A stretch of DNA of 5,242 nt from positions 1 through 5,242 of the forward strand of contig CAKTUZ010000052.1 in the NCBI GenBank assembly GCA_934621605.1, in the 5' to 3' direction. Below the pieces are notes generated by a model. That model saw nothing but the letters and a program-made list of their open reading frames with translations. It did not search any database and was not told the origin of the DNA. The translations under genes and the position numbers were made by a program. This DNA is from an uncultured bacterium. Its GTDB lineage: Bacteria; Vulcanimicrobiota; Xenobia; Xenobiales; Xenobiaceae. Of the stretch, positions 1 to 4,162 are shown piece by piece; position 1 is the stretch's first letter, and every line of letters starts with the position of its first letter.

Positions 1-48
1 TGCATCACACGCAGGGGGTCTGGGGTTCGAGTCCCTAATTCTCCACCA
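1..48 (+). tRNA. tRNA-Val (anticodon CAC), 3' part, cut by window edge
   Basis: Only the 3' half of the gene is present. Bases 1-3 (TGC) are the end of the anticodon 5' stem and pair with GCA at 11-13. The seven-base loop 4-10 has T at the position-33 site, and CAC at 6-8 as anticodon, reading the valine codon GUG. After a five-base variable loop (16-20), the T stem 21-25 pairs with 33-37 around the loop TTCGAGT. The 3' acceptor strand ATTCTCC (38-44) is followed by discriminator A and an encoded CCA (46-48). The 5' half, with the matching acceptor strand and D arm, lies outside the window. The fold rules out tmRNA, because the bases before the T arm form an ordinary anticodon arm. Confidence 0.87.
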
Positions 49-55
49 TACAGTT

Positions 56-107
56 CGTACTCGAACCCAATTCTTTATGAAAAAGGGTTCGGGTACGTTT
101 TTTGTTT
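56..107 (+). terminator. Intrinsic terminator of the tRNA transcript
   Basis: The arm at 56-68 pairs with 85-97 over 13 bp with one T-G wobble. It is followed by six T (98-103) and, after one G, three more T. The loop is 16 nt. Position eight bases after the encoded CCA fits termination of the tRNA-Val transcript. The arm sequences resemble the tRNA T arm (see findings). Confidence 0.88.
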
Positions 108-150
108 ATCGGAAGTTCTGCGGAAGGACTACTCGGAACGGTAAACAGGC

Positions 151-189
151 AAAGGCAGGGTATCATCATGGTGATGGTATCCTGCCTTT
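151..189 (+). repeat. Long 18-bp hairpin, possible second or bidirectional terminator
   Basis: Bases 151-168 pair with 172-189 over 18 consecutive pairs (two G-T wobbles, at 160/180 and 163/177) around the three-base loop TGG. The right arm ends in TTTT followed by GCTTT, and the left arm begins with AAA. The hairpin could therefore act as a moderate terminator for transcription in either direction. No gene that would need it is visible immediately on either side. It may instead be a domain of a structured RNA continuing to the right. Confidence 0.75.
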
Positions 190-199
190 TGCTTTGCAG

Positions 200-228
200 G
201 ATCAAGTTCGCTTTGTGCGAACTTGGTC
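200..228 (+). repeat. 12-bp hairpin
   Basis: Bases 200-211 pair with 217-228 around the loop TTTGT, with one T-G wobble at 202/226. There is no T-run after it, so it does not look like a terminator. It lies only 11 bases after the preceding long hairpin and 30 before the large inverted-repeat element, as part of one dense cluster of secondary structure. Confidence 0.72.
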
Positions 229-257
229 GCCCCCTATATGGCGCATTGGGGTAATCG

Positions 258-389
258 CTGCGTACGTGCGTACCGGGAGAGCGTGTACACCTCTGGCAAG
301 GTGTAACACACTAGACTTTGTGCCAAAGTCCGTGTGCTAAGGGGCCAAGCCACTTAGAATCCCTGCGGAGAGTGTACGCACGTACGCAG
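258..389. repeat. 132-nt element bounded by a perfect 16-bp inverted repeat, unassigned
   Basis: Bases 258-273 and 374-389 are perfect reverse complements. The enclosed 100 nt folds further. GGGA (275-278) can pair with TCCC (360-363), closing a multibranch region. Inside it are a 10-bp bulged hairpin (283-292 with 299-309), a hairpin with a perfect 7-bp top (314-320 with 324-330, loop TGC) on a 5-bp base (307-311 with 332-336), and a 5-bp stem (337-341 with 353-357). The first two share bases 307-309 and partly exclude each other. There is no credible reading frame, transposase or obvious target-site duplication. It could be a structured RNA gene or a MITE-like palindromic element, and I cannot name a family. 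Confidence 0.65.
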
Positions 390-438
390 GAAAATGGAAA
401 AATTTCACGATATCGGGGTGTTCTTTCATGGGGGAGTG

Positions 439-447
439 TGGTATACT
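439..447 (+). promoter_or_regulatory. Extended -10 promoter of the hydrolase gene
   Basis: TG at 439-440, one base, then TATACT at 442-447 form a TGN extended -10 element. The -35 region 17 bases upstream (419-424, TGTTCT) is poor, which is common for extended -10 promoters. Transcription would start near 454, giving a leader of about 35 nt before the TTG start at 489. Confidence 0.65.
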
Positions 448-475
448 CAGCTTAGTTCAACAAATAAGAATTTGT

Positions 476-482
476 GGAGGTG
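476..482 (+). promoter_or_regulatory. Ribosome binding site that sets the TTG start
   Basis: GGAGGTG (476-482) is a near-perfect Shine-Dalgarno sequence six bases before TTG at 489. The in-frame GTG codons at 474 and 480 overlap this site and have no Shine-Dalgarno of their own. TTG is therefore the likely start even though the open frame extends further upstream. Confidence 0.75.
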
Positions 483-488
483 AATTTC

Positions 489-1304
489 TTGAAGGAAAAT
501 ACCTATCAAACGTCTTGCGGAACGATTCACTATTGGGCAAGCGTGTCAAACATGGATGCCATTACGCTTGTTTTTCTGCCGGGATTGACGGCAGACCATA
601 GATTGTTTGATAAGCAGATTCGGTATTTCGAGAACAGATATAATGTTATCGTCTGGGATGCACCGGCACACGCTTCTTCATGGCCGTTTCGGTTTGATTT
701 TGATTTGTTCGATAAGGCAAAATGGCTGAACGGCATTTTGAATCAGGAAAAAATTACAAAACCGGTTATTGTTGGGCAGTCGATGGGCGGATATGTGGGA
801 CAGGCTTATGCACAGCTTTATCCAAATCAACTGGCTGGATTCATTTCCATCGATTCTGCACCGTTGCAAAGAGAATTTGTGACAGCGGCTGAACTTTGGC
901 TTTTGAAAAGAATGGAGCCAGTATATACGCACTACCCGTGGAAGCTGCTTTTGAAACAGGGGACTGAGGGTGTTGCAACTTCCAATTATGGCAGAAACCT
1001 TATGCGTGAAATGATGCTGACCTATGACGGCAATCAGAAACGCTATGCGCAAATTGCCGGACATGGTTATCGTATTTTGGCAGCGGCCATGGAAAAGGAC
1101 TTGCCGTATGAACTGAAATGCCCGGCTTTGCTGGTATGCGGAACACAAGATCACGCTGGTTCGTGTATACGTTATAACAAAGCATGGCATCGAAAGAGCA
1201 AGATTCCTTTGAAGTGGATTGAAGGAGCGGGGCATAATTCCAATACAGACAGACCCGAACAGGTGAATCGCTTGATAGAAGAATTTGTTGCAAATATTTT
1301 ATAA
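489..1304 (+). CDS. Alpha/beta-fold hydrolase
   Basis: A 271-residue cytoplasmic enzyme of the alpha/beta-hydrolase superfamily, near the usual length for a single-domain member. With the TTG start, the nucleophile elbow GQSMGG places Ser98 as catalytic serine. GTQDHAG supplies the acid (Asp221) and GAGHNSN the histidine (His249). The LPGL stretch near residue 31 is the usual oxyanion-hole loop, and WDAPAHASS around residues 56-64 replaces the common D-x-PGHG turn. There is no signal peptide or membrane segment. The substrate cannot be read from sequence: esterase, lactonase, C-C hydrolase and haloperoxidase-like subfamilies all share these motifs. It has its own extended -10 promoter and appears monocistronic. 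Its base composition (sampled 60-base blocks are about 38-50% GC) is clearly lower than that of the downstream genes, hinting at a different history. The fold call is secure; the reaction is unknown. Confidence 0.9.
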   Translation: MKENTYQTSCGTIHYWASVSNMDAITLVFLPGLTADHRLFDKQIRYFENRYNVIVWDAPAHASSWPFRFDFDLFDKAKWLNGILNQEKITKPVIVGQSMGGYVGQAYAQLYPNQLAGFISIDSAPLQREFVTAAELWLLKRMEPVYTHYPWKLLLKQGTEGVATSNYGRNLMREMMLTYDGNQKRYAQIAGHGYRILAAAMEKDLPYELKCPALLVCGTQDHAGSCIRYNKAWHRKSKIPLKWIEGAGHNSNTDRPEQVNRLIEEFVANIL

Positions 1305-1333
1305 CAGACAACTTGCCAAGGCAAGAAATTAGT

Positions 1334-1383
1334 GCAACATGAAAACCGCATATTTGCGATATGTAGTTTGCGGATGTTGTTTG
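1334..1383 (+). terminator. Weak hairpin terminator candidate after the hydrolase
   Basis: CAACAT (1335-1340) pairs with ATGTTG (1374-1379), and after a five-A/G bulge CCGCA (1346-1350) pairs with TGCGG (1369-1373). The inner part can add CATAT/ATATG. Only a short T-rich tail (1380-1382) follows. It lies 30 bases after the hydrolase stop and before the next promoter, so a terminator role is plausible but the stem is bulged and the T-tract poor. Confidence 0.35.
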
Positions 1384-1419
1384 TGCGTTAAAAATGCAAA
1401 CTGCTATAGTTGTCCGCAG

Positions 1420-1447
1420 TTGACATTTTCTTGCTGCATTTTATAAT
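1420..1447 (+). promoter_or_regulatory. Consensus sigma-A promoter of the surface-protein operon
   Basis: TTGACA (1420-1425) and TATAAT (1442-1447) both match the sigma-A consensus exactly, with a 16-base spacer. Transcription should start near 1454. An inverted repeat, AAAATGCA at 1391-1398 and TGCATTTT at 1435-1442, brackets the -35 box and could be an operator, though it may be chance in this AT-rich stretch. The promoter most likely drives both downstream genes. Confidence 0.85.
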
Positions 1448-1453
1448 AAAGAC

Positions 1454-1568
1454 AGACCGTTCCGTTTGCTTTTTTCTTGCGGTGTGCAGCGATAAAAAGG
1501 AGGTCTTGCCGTCTGCGCAGCACCCACAGCGGTGCACTGTTTTCTGGTAGCTGGCAGGAGGAATTTTT
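1454..1568 (+). other. Leader (5' UTR) of the surface-protein operon, about 115 nt
   Basis: This is the predicted untranslated stretch between the consensus promoter and the ATG at 1569. AGGAGGA (1556-1562), six bases before the ATG, is the real ribosome site. A second Shine-Dalgarno-like GGAGG sits at 1499-1503 without a well-placed start codon. Possible stems are AGACC (1454-1458) with GGTCT (1502-1506), GCACC (1520-1524) with GGTGC (1531-1535), and CTTGCC (1505-1510) with GGCAGG (1553-1558). The last would partly cover the ribosome site. No known riboswitch family is recognised. Confidence 0.45.
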
Positions 1569-4130
1569 ATGAAAAAACAACTCACAGCATGGCTGCTTAC
1601 GCTTTCCGTGCTGCTCACTGTATTTTCACCGCTTTCGGCGCTGGCTTTTTCTAAGAGCGGAGAATACCGCCTCCCCATTCTGTGCGTGGATGTGGTTCAG
1701 GGCTGGCAGAATCACATTTATGTAAAGGGCTGGGCTTTTGACCCGGACACCCCCGGTGCAAAGCTGGCGGTGCACGTCTATATCAACGGCGAGGGTCACG
1801 AGATCATTGCCGACAAGTACCACGATCAGGGTCTGGATGATACGTATCACTGCGGCACGGATCACGGCTTTGCGCTGGACATCCCGACCGAAGAGACCGG
1901 CGACGTTACTATAACGATCTACGCCATTGACGAACAGGACTCAAGCCAGCGCAGCGAACCGTTTGACAATTCGACCTATAAAAACCCCACCAAGGTGACC
2001 GTTACTTCGGATAAGACCGGCCCCACCATTACAAACGCCAGGATCACGGATGTGGATTCCACCGGCTACACCGTCACCTGCACCGTGACCGATGCCAGCG
2101 GCGTGAACCGCGTGCAGTTCCCCACATGGACCGATAAGAACGGTCAGGACGACCTGCTGTCCGACTGGAGCGTCAACCCCAAGGCCAGCGGCACCCGCAA
2201 CGGCAACACCTTTACCTTCCGGGTGAAGACCTCCGACCACAACAATGAATCCGGCATATACTACACCCACATTTACGCCTACGATGACTCCTATCGAGGC
2301 AATGGTTCCGGCCCTGTAATGCTCAGCGCCACCGTGCCGGTCCCCATTGTTGCAGTTACCGGCGTCAGCCTAGATAAAGACAGCCTGAGCTTTACCGGCA
2401 CCGGCGCTTCCCAGACCCTGACTGCAACAGTCTCGCCCAGCAATGCCACCAACAAGACCCTTACCTGGAGTTCCAGCAACACCTCCGTTGCCACCGTTTC
2501 CAACGGCGTGGTCAAGGCGGTTGGTTTTGGTACAGCTACCATCACCGCCAAGAGCAACAATGGCAAGACCGCCAGCTGTAAAGTAACGGTGAACCCCATC
2601 CAGCCCACCGGCATCAAGGCCACACCGGAAACTTCCACCCTGTATGGCCTGAATGGCACGGTTAAGCTTACTGCCAACGTGATGCCCAGCAACGCCACCA
2701 ATAAGGCCGTCACATGGAGTTCCAACAACACCAGTGTCGCTACGGTCTCCTCGGACGGCACCGTCAAGGCCGTTGGCTATGGCACCGCCGTTATCACCGC
2801 AAAAACCGTGAACGGCCTTACCTCCAACTGCACGATCACCGTGAAGAAGGAGGAGGTCACCTCCCTTGCCATTGCCACCCAGCCCACCAGGACCAGTTAC
2901 TCTGTGGGCGATACCCTGAACACCGCCGGTCTGACCCTGAAAGCCACCTATAACAATGACACGGTAAAGACCATTTCCAGCGGTTTCACCTGCAATGTTT
3001 CCAAGCCGACCAGCATCGGCACCCAGACTGTCACCGTTTCCTACGGCGGCAAGACCGCTTCCTTCAAGGTCAGCGTTGCAAAGGCTCCGCAGGCTGCACC
3101 TGCCGGACTGAAGGCCGCTGCACCCAGCACCTCCTATGCCGCAGACGGCACCATTACCGGCACCACCGCCGCCATGGAGTGGGCCGCAAAGGGCAGCACC
3201 GCCTACACCGCCTGCACCGGCAATACCGTGACCGGCCTTGCCGCCGGCACCTATCTGGTGCGCTATGCCGAAACTGCCACCCAGCTGGCCAGTGAGGCCG
3301 TTGAGGTAACGGTGCCTGCTTATGCTGCAGCGTTCCAGCCCATCACCCTGATCTTTGACCCCACAGACGGCGTTCTGGATCTGGCCGACACGCCGGAAAA
3401 GACCGTTTACCGCGGCGAGGCTTACGGCCGTCTGCCGGAGCCCACTGCGGACGGCATGGTGTTCCTTGGCTGGTACACCGAATCCGGCAGGCGGATTACC
3501 TCTCTTACCGCCTGTGACCTCACCGGCGATGCCACCGTCTCTGCACGCTGGGCACTGGCTTCGGCGGAAGGCTGGAAGTTTGACGAGGCCACCGGCACCC
3601 TGACGCTGGACGGCTCCGGCGCCATGAAGGAATATACCTCGGCTGCCGAGGCGCCCTGGTACAGCTACCGCGATTCCATTGCGCATCTGGTGGTCAAAAG
3701 CGGCGTCATCTCCCTGAGCAGCTATGCCTTTGTCGGCTGCCAGAATCTGGCGGATGTCACCCTGCCCGACACCTTGCAGACCATTGGCACTATGACCTTC
3801 TACGGCTGCGACAAGCTGGACAATGTTACCATCCCGGCCTCTGTCCGCACCATCGGCTCCTATGCCTTTGCAGACGCTTTGAGCCTGTCCCGGATCACCT
3901 TTGCCGGCGATGCTCCCGAGTTCGGCACCGGCGTGTTCACCTTCCGCAGCCTGACGGCTTACTATCCCGTCTACGCTTCCGGCTGGGAGACCGTTGTGGA
4001 CGGCCGTTACGATTTCGGCGGCAGCATCACCTGGGTGCGCAGCAGCGAAAGCAGTCCGGCTGCCGGGGAGCCCGTGCTTCTCTCCGCAGATGATCCCGAC
4101 GAAGCTCCGGCTCCGGACTGGACCCTGTAA
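1569..4130 (+). CDS. Secreted multidomain Ig-like / LRR_5 (BspA-type) surface protein
   Basis: An 853-residue exported mosaic protein, probably for adhesion or host/matrix contact (inferred from domain families). Residues 1-26 are a Sec signal peptide (KK, hydrophobic core, cleavage near ALA-FS). About 33-133 is a beta-sandwich-like module with a VKGWAFDPD motif and an HGF motif near 99-101. About 151-258 resembles the GBS Bsp-like repeat (NGQDDL; SDHNNESGIYYTHIYAYDD). Residues 262-342 and 345-425 are two Big_2 Ig-like repeats (TWSSSNTSVATVS). About 428-504 is another bacterial Ig-like domain, of Big_3/Big_4 kind. About 506-584 is a small module (GTTAAMEW; GTYLVRYAETA). About 590-662 is an InlB B-repeat/Flg_new module (VFLGWYTESG). 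About 668-790 is a short LRR_5 block with its N-terminal cap. The C-terminal tail has no LPXTG, SLH or choline-binding anchor, so the protein may be released or held by another surface component. It is the first gene of a likely two-gene operon. Confidence 0.92.
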   Translation: MKKQLTAWLLTLSVLLTVFSPLSALAFSKSGEYRLPILCVDVVQGWQNHIYVKGWAFDPDTPGAKLAVHVYINGEGHEIIADKYHDQGLDDTYHCGTDHGFALDIPTEETGDVTITIYAIDEQDSSQRSEPFDNSTYKNPTKVTVTSDKTGPTITNARITDVDSTGYTVTCTVTDASGVNRVQFPTWTDKNGQDDLLSDWSVNPKASGTRNGNTFTFRVKTSDHNNESGIYYTHIYAYDDSYRGNGSGPVMLSATVPVPIVAVTGVSLDKDSLSFTGTGASQTLTATVSPSNATNKTLTWSSSNTSVATVSNGVVKAVGFGTATITAKSNNGKTASCKVTVNPIQPTGIKATPETSTLYGLNGTVKLTANVMPSNATNKAVTWSSNNTSVATVSSDGTVKAVGYGTAVITAKTVNGLTSNCTITVKKEEVTSLAIATQPTRTSYSVGDTLNTAGLTLKATYNNDTVKTISSGFTCNVSKPTSIGTQTVTVSYGGKTASFKVSVAKAPQAAPAGLKAAAPSTSYAADGTITGTTAAMEWAAKGSTAYTACTGNTVTGLAAGTYLVRYAETATQLASEAVEVTVPAYAAAFQPITLIFDPTDGVLDLADTPEKTVYRGEAYGRLPEPTADGMVFLGWYTESGRRITSLTACDLTGDATVSARWALASAEGWKFDEATGTLTLDGSGAMKEYTSAAEAPWYSYRDSIAHLVVKSGVISLSSYAFVGCQNLADVTLPDTLQTIGTMTFYGCDKLDNVTIPASVRTIGSYAFADALSLSRITFAGDAPEFGTGVFTFRSLTAYYPVYASGWETVVDGRYDFGGSITWVRSSESSPAAGEPVLLSADDPDEAPAPDWTL
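2352..2843 (+). repeat. Tandem Big_2 Ig-like repeat pair, visible at DNA level
   Basis: Two adjacent copies of about 81 codons (2352-2594 and 2601-2843) encode matching stretches, such as SNATNK followed by TWSS and NTSVATVS. They keep clear nucleotide similarity around 2441-2500 and 2691-2750. Differences concentrate in third codon positions, so the duplication is old and under protein-level selection rather than recent. Confidence 0.8.
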
Positions 4131-4146
4131 GCGGCCGCTGCAGCGA

Positions 4147-4153
4147 AAAGGAG
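4147..4153 (+). promoter_or_regulatory. Ribosome binding site of the downstream lipoprotein
   Basis: AAAGGAG (4147-4153) lies nine bases before ATG at 4163. A nearer ATG at 4156 opens only a six-codon frame ending at 4176, so 4163 is the true start. The lipoprotein signal peptide beginning there confirms it. Confidence 0.75.
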
Positions 4154-4162
4154 TAATGTGCC

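Noticed and set aside
77..340. Open frame of 87 codons over the hairpin region
   Set aside because: It runs through the terminator and the inverted-repeat structures, has no ribosome site, and its translation has no recognisable domain. The region is better explained as structured non-coding DNA.
258..389. Insertion sequence with transposase, or integron attC site
   Set aside because: There is no transposase frame, no matching target duplication beside the inverted repeats, and no integron core-site layout or integrase nearby.
474..488. GTG at 474 as the hydrolase start
   Set aside because: It overlaps the Shine-Dalgarno sequence that is ideally placed for TTG at 489, and no upstream ribosome site serves it.
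678..1235. Antisense frame (185 codons) opposite the hydrolase
   Set aside because: The sense frame has the full catalytic triad in family order, while the antisense frame shows no motif or start signal.
1506..1550. Possible leader peptide: TTG at 1506 to TAG at 1550 (14 residues)
   Set aside because: The GGAGG at 1499-1503 is only two bases from this TTG, too close for normal initiation, and the peptide has no runs of regulatory codons.
1477..1572. Frame from TTG 1477 (or CTG 1513) ending in TGA that overlaps the ATG at 1569
   Set aside because: The ATGA overlap looks like translational coupling, but TTG 1477 has no ribosome site and CTG starts are rare. The product has no recognisable feature.
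2370..3686. Long antisense frame (438 codons) inside the secreted-protein gene
   Set aside because: It is a Gly/Ala-rich shadow produced by GC-rich codon use in the sense gene, whose signal peptide and domains are unambiguous. There is no independent promoter or ribosome site.
4131..4145. NotI- and PstI-like sites suggesting a cloning or assembly scar
   Set aside because: Composition and operon spacing are natural on both sides, and the same LRR_5 family continues across the junction. GC-rich chromosomal DNA gives such sites by chance.
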